A program made the translations under genes and the position numbers. Below are positions 33,041 through 42,479 of a DNA stretch of 64,000 bases, in pieces (positions within the stretch are counted from its first letter, which is position 1; each line of letters opens with the position of its first letter). The DNA lies in contig NZ_JAHCDD010000014.1 of NCBI RefSeq assembly GCF_018413525.1, positions 23,210 to 87,209 of the forward strand, written 5' to 3'. The notes under the pieces were generated by a model that saw only the letters and a list, made by a program, of their open reading frames with translations, did not search any database and had not been told where the DNA came from. The DNA comes from Acidovorax sp. CCYZU-2555. GTDB taxonomy: Bacteria > Pseudomonadota > Gammaproteobacteria > Burkholderiales > Burkholderiaceae_C.

Positions 33041-33550
33041 ATGGCTGCTGTTGCTGCTACATCATTTTCGATCAAGGATTTCTTCAAGAGCTTCATGCTC
33101 TGGGAGCTGGTCAAGGGCATGTCTCTGACAGGTCGCTACGCTTTTCGCCGCAAGGTGACGGTGCAGTTCCCCGAAGAGAAGACGCCACTGTCGCCGCGTT
33201 TTCGCGGCCTGCATGCACTGCGCCGTTACGACAACGGCGAAGAGCGCTGCATCGCGTGCAAGCTGTGCGAGGCCGTGTGCCCCGCGATGGCGATCACCAT
33301 CGAGTCGGAAGTGCGGGATGACGGTTCGCGCCGTACCAACCGCTACGACATCGATCTGACCAAGTGCATCTTCTGCGGTTTCTGCGAAGAGAGCTGCCCG
33401 GTCGACTCGATCGTCGAGACGCACATCTTTGAATACCACGGCGAAAAACGCGGTGACCTGTACTTCACCAAGGACATGTTGCTGGCCGTTGGCGACCGCT
33501 ACGAAGCCGACATCGCAGCTGCCCGCGCAGCCGATGCCAAGTACCGCTGA
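33041..33550 (+). CDS. nuoI: NADH-quinone oxidoreductase subunit I
   Basis: A 169-residue ferredoxin-like subunit with two [4Fe-4S] clusters, N6a and N6b. Ligand sets are C70/C73/C76/C80 ([12 protein letters not shown]) and C109/C112/C115/C119 ([12 protein letters not shown]). An N-terminal amphipathic stretch anchors it against the membrane arm. It starts 12 bp after nuoH. Confidence 0.97.
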   Translation: MAAVAATSFSIKDFFKSFMLWELVKGMSLTGRYAFRRKVTVQFPEEKTPLSPRFRGLHALRRYDNGEERCIACKLCEAVCPAMAITIESEVRDDGSRRTNRYDIDLTKCIFCGFCEESCPVDSIVETHIFEYHGEKRGDLYFTKDMLLAVGDRYEADIAAARAADAKYR

Positions 33551-33583
33551 AGCGGCGCCTGATCACCCAAGAAGACTCGATTC

Positions 33584-34258
33584 ATGGACGCCAAAACTGC
33601 TTTTTTCTATTTGTTCGCGGTGGTGCTGCTCGTTGCCTCGTTCCGCGTGGTGACGGCGCGCAACCCCGTGCACGCCGTGCTCAACCTGATCCTGGCTTTC
33701 TCCCAGGCCGCGGCCATCTGGCTGCTGCTCAAGGCCGAGTTCCTCGCGATCGCGCTGGTGCTGGTCTATCTGGGCGCGGTGATGGTGCTGTTCCTGTTCG
33801 TGGTGATGATGCTGGACATCCGCATCGACGCGCTGCGCCAGGGCTTCTGGAAGCATTTCCCGCTGGCCGCCTTCATCGGCGTGCTGATCGTGTTCGAAAT
33901 GGGCATGGTGCTCATGGGCGGCTTCAGCAGCATCGATGAAGCCAAGGCCGTTCCGGCCATGGTGCTCAATGCCGCAGGCCAGCTCGAACCGTATTCCAAC
34001 ACCAAGGAACTGGGTCGCCTGCTGTACACCGAATACCTGTATCCGGTGGAAATTGCGGCCACGATCCTGCTGGTGGCGATGATTGCCGCGATTGCACTGA
34101 CCCTGCGCAAGCGCAAGGACAGCAAGGCGATCAACCCCTCCGAACAGGTTCGCGTGCGCTCCAAGGACCGCGTGCGGATGGTGAAGGTGGCGGCCACGCG
34201 TGCGCCGCAAGTACAAGAGCCAGCAGGCGACGCCGCTGCGCAGGAGACAAAGGCATGA
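33584..34258 (+). CDS. nuoJ: NADH-quinone oxidoreductase subunit J
   Basis: A 224-residue membrane subunit with five predicted helices in the first 170 residues, including the conserved [15 protein letters not shown] helix with the pi-bulge region. The C-terminal 50 residues are hydrophilic, rich in Lys, Arg, Val and Ala, and form a cytoplasmic or periplasmic tail longer than in E. coli. The stop overlaps the nuoK start (ATGA). Confidence 0.95.
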   Translation: MDAKTAFFYLFAVVLLVASFRVVTARNPVHAVLNLILAFSQAAAIWLLLKAEFLAIALVLVYLGAVMVLFLFVVMMLDIRIDALRQGFWKHFPLAAFIGVLIVFEMGMVLMGGFSSIDEAKAVPAMVLNAAGQLEPYSNTKELGRLLYTEYLYPVEIAATILLVAMIAAIALTLRKRKDSKAINPSEQVRVRSKDRVRMVKVAATRAPQVQEPAGDAAAQETKA

Positions 34259-34563
34259 CGCTCACACTCGGGCATTTCCTGACACTGGGGGCGATGATGT
34301 TCGCCATCGCTGTCATCGGCATTTTTCTGAACCGCAGAAACCTGATCGTTCTGCTCATGGCCATCGAGCTGATGCTGCTGGCCGTGAACATGAATTTCGT
34401 GGCCTTCTCCCACTATCTGGGTGACATGCACGGCCAGGTGTTCGTGTTCTTCATCCTGACCGTGGCCGCTGCGGAATCGGCGATTGGCCTGGCCATCTTG
34501 GTGTTGCTGTTCCGTAACAAGTCCAGCATCAACGCGGAAGATCTCAACACCCTCAAGGGTTGA
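34255..34563 (+). CDS. nuoK: NADH-quinone oxidoreductase subunit K
   Basis: A 102-residue, three-helix membrane subunit homologous to MrpC. Two conserved membrane glutamates used in proton transfer are visible, in [11 protein letters not shown] and [12 protein letters not shown]. The start overlaps nuoJ by 4 bp. Confidence 0.97.
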   Translation: MTLTLGHFLTLGAMMFAIAVIGIFLNRRNLIVLLMAIELMLLAVNMNFVAFSHYLGDMHGQVFVFFILTVAAAESAIGLAILVLLFRNKSSINAEDLNTLKG

Positions 34564-34591
34564 GCGGCCGCAACTTGCAAGGTTCTCCAGA

Positions 34592-36640
34592 ATGAGTCAA
34601 ACCCTCTCCGCATCCACCCTGCTGGCCGTGCCCCTGGCACCGCTGGTGGGCTCTGCGCTCGCCGGCCTGTTCGGCACGGCCTTCGGCGGCAACCGCATCG
34701 GCCGCGCAGCCAGCCACACGCTGACCATCCTCGGCGTGTTCATCGCCTTTGTGCTGTCCGCCCTCACGCTCAAGAGCGTGATGATGGACGGCGCCAGCTT
34801 CAACGAAACGCTCTACACCTGGATGCAGGTCGGCAGCCTGAAGATGGAAGTCGGCTTCATGGTCGACAGCATCACCGCGATGATGATGGTCGTCGTGACC
34901 TTCGTCTCGCTGATGGTGCACATCTACACCATGGGCTACATGAAGGAAGACGACGGCTACAACCGTTTCTTCGCCTACATCTCGTTGTTCACCTTCTCCA
35001 TGCTGATGTTGGTGATGAGCAACAACCTGCTGCAGCTGTTCTTCGGCTGGGAAGCCGTGGGCCTGGTGTCGTACCTGCTGATCGGCTTCTGGTACAACAA
35101 GCCGACCGCGATCTTCGCCAACATGAAGGCCTTCCTGGTCAACCGTGTCGGTGACTTCGGCTTCATCCTGGGCATTGGCCTGATCGGCGCCTACGCCGGC
35201 ACGCTCAACTACACCGAGATCTTCGCCAAGTCGCAGGAGCTAGGTGCCCTGAGCTTCCCCGGCACGGACTGGATGCTGATCACCGTGATCTGCATCTGCC
35301 TGTTCATCGGTGCGATGGGCAAGTCGGCGCAGTTCCCGCTGCACGTCTGGCTGCCTGACTCGATGGAAGGCCCCACGCCCATCTCCGCGCTGATCCACGC
35401 CGCGACCATGGTCACGGCCGGCATCTTCATGGTGTCGCGCATGTCGCCGCTGTTCGAGCTGTCGGACACCGCGCTGAACTTCATCCTGATCATCGGTGCC
35501 ATCACCGCGCTGTTCATGGGTTTCCTGGGCATCATCCAGACCGACATCAAGCGCGTGGTCGCCTACTCGACGCTGTCGCAGCTGGGCTACATGACCGTCG
35601 CGCTGGGCGCTTCGGCCTACTCGGTCGCGGTGTTCCACCTGATGACCCACGCGTTCTTCAAGGCACTGCTGTTCCTCGGCGCCGGTTCGGTCATCATGGG
35701 CCTGCACCACAACCAGGACATGCGCTGGATGGGTGGCGTGCGCAAGTACATGCCCATCACCTGGATCACTTCGCTGCTGGGCTCGCTGGCCCTGATCGGC
35801 ACGCCGCTGTTCTCGGGCTTCTACTCGAAGGACATGATCATCGAGGCCGTGCACTTCAGCCAACTGCCTGCTGCCGGCTTCGCGCACTTCGCCGTGCTCG
35901 CCGGTGTGTTCGTGACCGCGTTCTACTCGTTCCGCATGTACTTCCTGGTCTTCCACGGCAAGGAACGCTACGACCAGAACCCGGACGCGCACCACGACGA
36001 CCACCATGACGCACATGCGCATGACGACCACCACGGCCATGGCCATGGCCACGATGCCAAGCCGCATGAGTCGCCCTGGGTCGTGACCGTGCCGCTGGTG
36101 CTGCTGGCGATTCCTTCGGTGTTCGTGGGTTTCTTCACCATCGACCACATGCTGTTCGGCTCGTTCTTCGACGGTGTGATCACCGTCGACGGCACCAAGC
36201 ATGGCGCGATGGCCGGCATCGAAGGCATCTTCCACGGTGCGTTCGCCATGGCCATCCACGGTCTGCAAACTGCACCGTTCTGGCTGGCCCTGGCCGGCGT
36301 GGCACTGTCGTACTACATGTACATGGTCAACCCGGCGCTGCCGACGGCGATCAAGCGCAAGTGCATGCCCATCTTCAACCTGCTCGAGAACAAGTACTAC
36401 CTGGACTGGTTCAACGAGAACGTGCTGGCCCGCGGCACCCGTTGCCTGGGCAACCTGCTGTGGAAGGTCGGCGACCAGGCCATCATCGATGGCGCCGTGG
36501 TCAACGGTTCCTGGAAGGTCGTTGCGCGCATCGCTGCCTGGGCCCGTGCCCTGCAGACCGGCTATATCTACCACTACGCGTTGGTCATGATCCTGGGCAT
36601 CTTCCTGCTCATGACCTACTTCGTGTGGCTCAACAAGTAA
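34592..36640 (+). CDS. nuoL: NADH-quinone oxidoreductase subunit L
   Basis: A 682-residue antiporter-like proton-pumping subunit at the distal end of the membrane arm. The proton-transfer core has LFFGWEAVGLVSYLLIGFW with its conserved glutamate and GKSAQFPLHVWLPDSMEGPT with its lysine. The C-terminus would form the lateral helix. Around 466-495 is a histidine/aspartate-rich loop of about 30 residues, with runs such as HHDDHHDAHAHDDHHGHGHG. ATG 34592 is chosen over the frame from 34484, which overlaps nuoK. Confidence 0.97.
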   Translation: MSQTLSASTLLAVPLAPLVGSALAGLFGTAFGGNRIGRAASHTLTILGVFIAFVLSALTLKSVMMDGASFNETLYTWMQVGSLKMEVGFMVDSITAMMMVVVTFVSLMVHIYTMGYMKEDDGYNRFFAYISLFTFSMLMLVMSNNLLQLFFGWEAVGLVSYLLIGFWYNKPTAIFANMKAFLVNRVGDFGFILGIGLIGAYAGTLNYTEIFAKSQELGALSFPGTDWMLITVICICLFIGAMGKSAQFPLHVWLPDSMEGPTPISALIHAATMVTAGIFMVSRMSPLFELSDTALNFILIIGAITALFMGFLGIIQTDIKRVVAYSTLSQLGYMTVALGASAYSVAVFHLMTHAFFKALLFLGAGSVIMGLHHNQDMRWMGGVRKYMPITWITSLLGSLALIGTPLFSGFYSKDMIIEAVHFSQLPAAGFAHFAVLAGVFVTAFYSFRMYFLVFHGKERYDQNPDAHHDDHHDAHAHDDHHGHGHGHDAKPHESPWVVTVPLVLLAIPSVFVGFFTIDHMLFGSFFDGVITVDGTKHGAMAGIEGIFHGAFAMAIHGLQTAPFWLALAGVALSYYMYMVNPALPTAIKRKCMPIFNLLENKYYLDWFNENVLARGTRCLGNLLWKVGDQAIIDGAVVNGSWKVVARIAAWARALQTGYIYHYALVMILGIFLLMTYFVWLNK

Positions 36641-36652
36641 GGAAGAACAAAA

Positions 36653-38128
36653 ATGGGTTTGTTGAGTCTTGCCATCTGGACCCCGATCGCATTCGGTGTC
36701 CTGCTGCTGGCCCTGGGCCGCGACGAGCACGCACGTGCCGTGCGCTGGCTCGCGCTGGTCGGTGCCCTGGTCGGCCTGGCGGTGACGCTGCCGCTGTATC
36801 AAGGGTTCGACAACGGCACGGCCGCCGCGCAGTTCGTCGAAAAAGTGCTCTGGATCGAGCGCTTCAACGTCAATTACCACCTGGGCCTTGACGGTCTGTC
36901 GTTCTGGTTCGTGCCGCTGACGGCCTTCATCACGGTGATCGTGGTGATCGCTTCCTGGGAGTCGATCACCGAGCGCGTGAACCAATACATGGCTGCGTTC
37001 CTGATCCTGTCGGGTCTGATGATCGGTGTGTTCAGCGCGCTCGACGGCATGCTGTTCTACGTGTTCTTCGAAGCCACGCTGATTCCGATGTATCTGATCA
37101 TCGGTATCTGGGGCGGCCCGAACAAGATCTACGCCGCGTTCAAGTTCTTCCTGTACACGCTGCTCGGCTCGCTGCTGATGCTGATCGCGCTGATCTATCT
37201 GTACGTGCAGTCGGGCGGCAGCTTCGATCTGAAGACCTGGTACGCGATGCCGCTGTCGGCCTCGGCCCAGACCTTCCTGTTCTTCGCCTTCTTCGCGGCC
37301 TTCGCCGTGAAGGTGCCGATGTGGCCGGTGCACACCTGGCTGCCCGACGTTCACGTCGAAGCGCCTACCGGTGGTTCGGCCGTGCTGGCGGCGATCATGC
37401 TCAAGCTTGGTGCCTACGGTTTCCTGCGCTTCTCCATGCCCATCGCTCCGGACGCCGCGCGCGAATGGGCCTGGCTGATGATCGCGCTGTCGCTGGTCGC
37501 CGTGATCTATGTGGCCATGGTCGCTCTGGTGCAAAAGGACATGAAGAAGCTCGTGGCTTATTCGTCCGTCGCGCACATGGGCTTCGTGACCCTGGGCTTC
37601 TTCATCTTCAACGACCTGGGCGTGTCCGGTGGTCTGGTGCAGATGATTGCCCACGGCTTTGTGTCGGGCGCGATGTTCCTGTCGATCGGCGTGCTGTACG
37701 ACCGCGTGCATTCGCGTGAAATCGCTGCCTACGGCGGCGTGGTCAACACCATGCCCAAGTTCGCCGCGTTCGCGCTGTTCTTCGCGATGGCCAATTGCGG
37801 CCTGCCCGCGACGGCCGGTTTCGTCGGCGAGTGGATGGTGATCCTGGGTGCCGTGAAGTTCAACTTCTGGATCGGCCTGGGCGCTGCCACGGCGCTGATC
37901 TTCGGTGCGAGCTACACGCTGTGGATGTACAAGCGGGTCTATCTGGGCCCTATCGCCAACGACAACGTGCGTGGCCTGACCGACCTCAACGCCCGCGAAT
38001 TCCTCGTGATGGCGGTGCTCGCGGTGGCCGTGCTCTACATGGGCGTGTACCCCAAGCCCTTCACGGATGTGATGGACGTTTCCGTGGCCCAGCTGTTGCA
38101 GCAGGTCGCCTTGTCCAAGCTTCCCTGA
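36653..38128 (+). CDS. nuoM: NADH-quinone oxidoreductase subunit M
   Basis: A 491-residue antiporter-like proton-pumping subunit with about 14 membrane helices. The conserved glutamate helix (YVFFEATLIPMYLIIG), the KVPMWPVHTWLPDVHVEAPT motif and the lysine-bearing QKDMKKLVAYSSVAHMG segment are all present. It starts 12 bp after nuoL with GGAAGA upstream. Confidence 0.97.
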   Translation: MGLLSLAIWTPIAFGVLLLALGRDEHARAVRWLALVGALVGLAVTLPLYQGFDNGTAAAQFVEKVLWIERFNVNYHLGLDGLSFWFVPLTAFITVIVVIASWESITERVNQYMAAFLILSGLMIGVFSALDGMLFYVFFEATLIPMYLIIGIWGGPNKIYAAFKFFLYTLLGSLLMLIALIYLYVQSGGSFDLKTWYAMPLSASAQTFLFFAFFAAFAVKVPMWPVHTWLPDVHVEAPTGGSAVLAAIMLKLGAYGFLRFSMPIAPDAAREWAWLMIALSLVAVIYVAMVALVQKDMKKLVAYSSVAHMGFVTLGFFIFNDLGVSGGLVQMIAHGFVSGAMFLSIGVLYDRVHSREIAAYGGVVNTMPKFAAFALFFAMANCGLPATAGFVGEWMVILGAVKFNFWIGLGAATALIFGASYTLWMYKRVYLGPIANDNVRGLTDLNAREFLVMAVLAVAVLYMGVYPKPFTDVMDVSVAQLLQQVALSKLP

Positions 38129-38152
38129 CCAGACTGAACTGAGAGACTCGAG

Positions 38153-39646
38153 ATGATTGACAACATCAGCTGGCTTGCGATCTACCCGGAGATCATTCTC
38201 CTGGTCATGGCATGCGTGATCGCCCTGGTCGACCTGGGCGTGAACAGCCCGCGTCGCACCGCTACCTATGTGCTGACGCTGCTGACCCTGGCGGTGGTGG
38301 CCGTGCTGCAAGGCTTCTATGCCTCTAGCGGCCAAACCTTCTACGGCTGGGGCAACATGGTGGTCAGCGATGCCATGGGCAACTGGCTCAAGTGCTTCGC
38401 CACCGTTGCACTGATGGTGACGCTGGTCTACGGCCGGCCGTACGCCGCCGATCGCGACATGCTGCGCGGCGGCGAGCTGTTCACGCTGTCGATGCTCGCG
38501 CTGCTGGGCATGTTCATCATGATCTCGGGCAACAACTTCCTGGTGCTGTATCTCGGCCTGGAACTGCTGACGCTGTCGAGCTATGCGCTGGTCGCGCTGC
38601 GCCGCGACAACGAAGCCGCCGTCGAAGCCGCGATGAAGTATTTCGTGCTCGGCGCGATGGCCAGCGGTTTCCTGCTGTACGGCATGTCCATGCTCTACGG
38701 CGCCACGGGCTCGCTCGATATCGGCCAGGTCTTCAAGGCCATCAATTCGGGCGAAATCCGCCATCAAGTGCTGGTCTTCGGCCTGGTGTTCGTCGTCGCC
38801 GGTCTGGCGTTCAAGCTGGGTGTCGTGCCTTTCCACATGTGGATTCCCGACGTCTATCAAGGCGCTCCCACGGCGGTCACGCTGCTGATCGGCGGCGCGC
38901 CCAAGCTTGCGGCTTTCGCGATCACCATCCGTCTGCTGGTCGATGGCCTGCTGCCGCTGGCAATAGATTGGCAGCAGATGCTCGCGGTGTTGGCCATAGG
39001 CTCGCTGCTGGTGGGTAACCTCGCGGCCATTGGCCAGAGCAACCTCAAGCGCATGCTGGCTTATTCGACGATCTCGCAGATGGGCTTCGTGCTGCTGGGT
39101 CTGCTGTCGGGCGTGGTCAACGGCCATGTCGATCCCGCCACCGTCGAAAACGCCTACAGCTCGGCGATGTTCTATGTCATCACCTATGTGCTGACCACGC
39201 TGGCCACCTTCGGTGTGGTGCTGCTGCTGGCGCGTGAAGGCTTCGAAAGCGAAGAGATCTCCGATCTCGCCGGCCTCAACCAGCGCAGCCCGCTGTATGC
39301 CGGCGTGATGGCGATCTGCATGTTCTCGATGGCCGGTATTCCTCCGCTGGTCGGCTTCTACGCCAAGCTGTCGGTGCTGCAATCGCTGATCGCTTCGGGC
39401 GAGACCGCCTACATCGCCCTGGCCGTGTTCGCCGTGGTGATGTCGCTGATCGGTGCGTTCTACTACCTGCGCGTCGTCAAGGTCATGTACTTCGACGAAC
39501 CCATCACCGCGACCAGCGTGTCGGCACCGCTCGACGTGCGCGTCGTGCTGTCGATCAACGGCGCGCTGGTGCTGGGCCTGGGCCTGCTGCCCGGCGGCCT
39601 GATGTCGCTGTGCGCTGACGCCATCGTGCGCGCCCTGGCGTCATAA
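38153..39646 (+). CDS. nuoN: NADH-quinone oxidoreductase subunit N
   Basis: A 497-residue antiporter-like proton-pumping subunit, last of the nuo operon. It has the same core as NuoL and Nuo[19 protein letters not shown] with the conserved glutamate, [20 protein letters not shown], and [15 protein letters not shown]. It begins ATG 38153 behind GAGAGACTCGAG. Confidence 0.97.
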   Translation: MIDNISWLAIYPEIILLVMACVIALVDLGVNSPRRTATYVLTLLTLAVVAVLQGFYASSGQTFYGWGNMVVSDAMGNWLKCFATVALMVTLVYGRPYAADRDMLRGGELFTLSMLALLGMFIMISGNNFLVLYLGLELLTLSSYALVALRRDNEAAVEAAMKYFVLGAMASGFLLYGMSMLYGATGSLDIGQVFKAINSGEIRHQVLVFGLVFVVAGLAFKLGVVPFHMWIPDVYQGAPTAVTLLIGGAPKLAAFAITIRLLVDGLLPLAIDWQQMLAVLAIGSLLVGNLAAIGQSNLKRMLAYSTISQMGFVLLGLLSGVVNGHVDPATVENAYSSAMFYVITYVLTTLATFGVVLLLAREGFESEEISDLAGLNQRSPLYAGVMAICMFSMAGIPPLVGFYAKLSVLQSLIASGETAYIALAVFAVVMSLIGAFYYLRVVKVMYFDEPITATSVSAPLDVRVVLSINGALVLGLGLLPGGLMSLCADAIVRALAS

Positions 39647-39767
39647 AAAGGCACCCCCTGAGACGCATCGCCGGGCGGCCGGCGCCGTCTGCTCCCTTTC
39701 TCGCTGCCCCTTTGTTGGGGCATGCCTGTTTCAGCGGCCTGGCCCTGATTTGTTGTGAAGGTTTTCC

Positions 39768-40073
39768 GTGACACAGACGGCATCGATCTGGTTGGTGATA
39801 TTGGCGGCCCTGGTGGCCGCCAATTTGCCATTTATCAATCACCGTTGGTTCATCGTCGGCCCGGTCGCGGCCGGGCGCAAGCCGCTGCCCATGCGCTTGT
39901 TCGAGATGCTGCTGCTGTATTTCCTCGTCGGCGGCCTGGCGCTGCTGCTCGAGCGCCGTGTCGGCCAGATCGCGCCCCAGGGCTGGGAGTTTTATGCGAT
40001 CACCGCTACACTGTTTCTGACGCTGGGCTTTCCCGGCTTCATCTACCGTTATTTGGTCAAGCGACGTCAATAG
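39768..40073 (+). CDS. DUF2818-family small membrane protein
   Basis: A 101-residue protein with three predicted membrane helices, matching what I know as the DUF2818 family. That family is restricted largely to Burkholderiales and typically sits directly after nuoN. GTG 39768 gives MTQTASIWLVIL. The conserved FINHRWFIVGP segment follows the first helix. The function is unknown; position suggests a link to complex I assembly or stability, but that is only inference. It lies 121 bp after nuoN, in an interval that contains a GCCCC-TTTGTT-GGGGC hairpin. Confidence 0.8.
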   Translation: MTQTASIWLVILAALVAANLPFINHRWFIVGPVAAGRKPLPMRLFEMLLLYFLVGGLALLLERRVGQIAPQGWEFYAITATLFLTLGFPGFIYRYLVKRRQ

Positions 40074-40101
40074 GACGGCTGGGCCTGCCCGGTAATTCGC
40101 C

Positions 40102-40563
40102 ATGAAGGTCCTTGATCTCGGTTGCCAGCACGGCCATGTCTTCGAAGGCTGGTTTGCGTCGGAAGACGATTTCCAGTCGCAGAAGGCGCGCGCCCTCGTG
40201 CTGTGTCCGATGTGCGGCGACTCCCAGATTGACAAGCGCCTGAGCGCACCGCGCCTGAACCTGGGCGCCTCCGCGCCGGCTGCACGCCCCGCGGCCGAAT
40301 CTTCCTCCTCTACTCCCGCCGCTGCACCGTCACGCCAGGCCCTGCAGGCCGCCTGGCTGCGCATGTCGCGCGAACTCATTGCCAAGACCGAAGATGTAGG
40401 CGCGCGCTTTGCCGATGAAGCGCGCCGCATGCATCATGGCGAAATCGAGGAGCGCGCCATTCGCGGACAGGCCAGCGTGGAAGATGCGGTGGCGCTGATT
40501 GAAGAGGGCATAGGCGTGCTGCCGCTGGCGTTGAGCGACGGCGCCAAGGAAACGCTGCAGTAG
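40102..40563 (+). CDS. DUF1178-family protein
   Basis: A 153-residue soluble protein with N-terminus MKVLDLGCQHGHVFEGWF and CPMCGDSQIDKRLSAPRL, which define DUF1178. C8 and the CPMC pair with nearby His residues suggest a small metal-binding (zinc-ribbon-like) head. The middle (about 58-75) is an Ala/Ser/Pro linker and the C-terminal half is helical, ending at the conserved EEGIGVLPLAL. It lies 28 bp after DUF2818 and is probably co-transcribed. Function unknown. Confidence 0.82.
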   Translation: MKVLDLGCQHGHVFEGWFASEDDFQSQKARALVLCPMCGDSQIDKRLSAPRLNLGASAPAARPAAESSSSTPAAAPSRQALQAAWLRMSRELIAKTEDVGARFADEARRMHHGEIEERAIRGQASVEDAVALIEEGIGVLPLALSDGAKETLQ

Positions 40564-40893
40564 CCTGCGGCAATGCGGCTAAATTGTCGCCTCAGCGTCT
40601 GTTTCCGGCCTTTCCACCTGCGGAAATGTTGTTTTGCATCAATCTCGGCAACATTTTTAGGGCCGCACCGCTCGTCTGATGTTGGCGGGCACTTCGCTTG
40701 CAAGCCAGTGTTTCCCATATCAATGCAAATTGCTTTTGCGCGCTGCGCAGGCGCTTAAGCGTTTGTACGGGCGTAGTTGCCCCAGTGTTCGCCGAGAGGC
40801 TGCGGCATACGATGCGATGCATATCCCCCCGGGACTGCCAGATGGCATACCCGGGACGGTTTTCCAGCATCCACCGGAGCGGCCAGAGCGCAC
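40564..40893 (+). promoter_or_regulatory. 330-bp control region upstream of the liv-type operon, with a dyad
   Basis: No gene is visible here. The lower-GC part (about 40600-40760) probably contains the promoter, but I could not fix a convincing -35/-10 pair. At 40828-40855 is a 28-bp dyad: CCCGGG, two bases, TGCCA, GA, TGGCA, two bases, CCCGGG. It is symmetric at 11 of 14 positions per arm and ends 38 bp before the start codon, a fit for an operator or an mRNA hairpin. Confidence 0.5.
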
Positions 40894-41664
40894 ATGAGCG
40901 ACGTCATTCTTGAGACCAGCCACCTGACCAAAGAGTTCAAGGGGTTCACCGCGGTCAGCGATGTAAACCTGTCGGTCCGCCGCGGCGCCATCCATGCGCT
41001 GATCGGACCGAACGGCGCGGGAAAAACCACTTGCTTCAACCTGCTGACGAAGTTCCTCGAACCGACGTCGGGCAGCATACGCTTCAACGGCCAGGACATC
41101 ACGCGTGCCCAGCCGTCGCAGATCGCGCGCCTGGGCGTGATTCGCTCCTTCCAGATTTCGGCGGTGTTCTCGCACCTCACGCTGCTCGAGAACGTGCGCG
41201 TGGGCCTGCAGCGGCAACTGGGAACGGCCTTCCATTTCTGGCGCAGCGAGAAGTCGCTGGACCAGCTCAACGACCGCGCAATGGCGCTGCTGGCCGAAGT
41301 CAACCTCGAACACTTGGCCGATGAACTCACGGTGAACCTGCCTTATGGCCGCAAGCGCGCGCTCGAAATCGCGACCACGCTGGCGATGGAGCCCGAGCTG
41401 ATGCTGCTCGACGAACCCACCCAGGGCATGGGCCATGAAGACGTGGACCGTGTGACCCAGCTGATCAAGAAAGTCTCGGTAGGCCGCACGATTCTGATGG
41501 TCGAGCACAACATGAAAGTGGTGTCCAGCATCGCCGATTGCATCACGGTGCTGCAGCGCGGCGCGGTGCTGGCCGAAGGCCCGTATGCGGAAGTCTCGAG
41601 CAATCCCAAAGTGATGGAAGCCTATATGGGAACCACCGACGGCCAACTGCAGGGAGCCCACTGA
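40894..41664 (+). CDS. livG: ABC transporter ATP-binding protein, LivG type
   Basis: A 256-residue ATPase of a branched-chain-amino-acid-type uptake system. Walker A is GPNGAGKT at 38-45, the ABC signature reads LPYGRKRALEI (the LivG group replaces LSGGQ in this way), and Walker B is LMLLDEP. ATG 40894 is chosen; the frame open from 40777 runs through the control region and dyad. It is the first gene of a five-gene operon (ATPase, ATPase, binding protein, two permeases). The substrate may be amino acid, amide or urea; sequence alone does not decide. Confidence 0.92.
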   Translation: MSDVILETSHLTKEFKGFTAVSDVNLSVRRGAIHALIGPNGAGKTTCFNLLTKFLEPTSGSIRFNGQDITRAQPSQIARLGVIRSFQISAVFSHLTLLENVRVGLQRQLGTAFHFWRSEKSLDQLNDRAMALLAEVNLEHLADELTVNLPYGRKRALEIATTLAMEPELMLLDEPTQGMGHEDVDRVTQLIKKVSVGRTILMVEHNMKVVSSIADCITVLQRGAVLAEGPYAEVSSNPKVMEAYMGTTDGQLQGAH

Positions 41665-41665
41665 C

Positions 41666-42397
41666 ATGGCCGAAAACAAGACCAACGCGGGCCAGCCCGC
41701 GCTCGAAATCAAGGGCTTGCAGGCCTGGTACGGCGAATCGCATGTGCTGCACGGAGTAGACATGACGGTGCAGCCCGGCGAAGTGGTGACGCTGCTGGGG
41801 CGCAACGGCGCGGGCCGCACGTCGACGCTGCGCGCGGTCATGGGGCTCACGGGCGCGCGCAAGGGCTCGGTCAAGGTCAATGGCGTCGAAACCATACAGA
41901 TGCCCACGCACCGCATCGCCCACCTGGGCCTGGGCTACTGCCCCGAAGAGCGCGGCATTTTCGCGAGCCTGACCTGCGAGGAAAACCTGCTGCTGCCGCC
42001 CGAGCTCAAGACCGGCGAAAAGGGCATGTCGGTAGAGGAAATCTACGCGATGTTCCCGAATCTTGCCGAGCGCCGCCACAGCCAGGGCACGCGCCTGTCG
42101 GGCGGCGAGCAGCAGATGCTGGCCGTGGCGCGCATCCTGCGCACCGGCGCGCGGCTGCTGCTGCTCGACGAGATTTCCGAAGGCCTGGCGCCGGTCATCG
42201 TGCAGGCGCTGGCCCGCATGATCACCGCGCTGCGCCAGAAGGGCTACACGGTGGTCATGGTCGAGCAGAACTTCCACTTCGCCGCGCCGCTGGCCGATCG
42301 TTTCTACGTCATGGAGCACGGCCGCATCGTCGAGCGCTTCGGCGCCGCCGAGCTCCAGGCCAAGATGCCGGTCCTCAATGAATTGCTGGGTGTGTAG
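41666..42397 (+). CDS. livF: ABC transporter ATP-binding protein, LivF type, with Arg in Walker A
   Basis: The second ATPase of the system, 243 residues, starting 1 bp after the livG stop. The signature is LSGGEQQML, Walker B is LLLLDE followed by ISEGLAP, as in LivF, and the switch region is VMVEQNF. Oddity: Walker A reads GRNGAGRT at 45-52, so the invariant P-loop lysine is R51 (codon CGC at 41816-41818). The rest of the active site is intact, so either arginine is tolerated in this subfamily or this half-site is slow and LivG carries most turnover. Confidence 0.9.
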   Translation: MAENKTNAGQPALEIKGLQAWYGESHVLHGVDMTVQPGEVVTLLGRNGAGRTSTLRAVMGLTGARKGSVKVNGVETIQMPTHRIAHLGLGYCPEERGIFASLTCEENLLLPPELKTGEKGMSVEEIYAMFPNLAERRHSQGTRLSGGEQQMLAVARILRTGARLLLLDEISEGLAPVIVQALARMITALRQKGYTVVMVEQNFHFAAPLADRFYVMEHGRIVERFGAAELQAKMPVLNELLGV

Positions 42398-42479
42398 CCC
42401 GGTGTTTTGTGGGTGTCCGCGCCGCGCGCGGCCCCGTTGATTCTCTGTCCTCGCCTTTATCCATCCAGGAGATATTCCC

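Noticed and set aside
35240..39382. Very long minus-strand open frame (1380 codons) opposite nuoL-nuoN
   Set aside because: Its translation is His/Gln/Arg/Asp-rich without domains and mirrors the codon pattern of the nuo genes; a GC-rich shadow frame.
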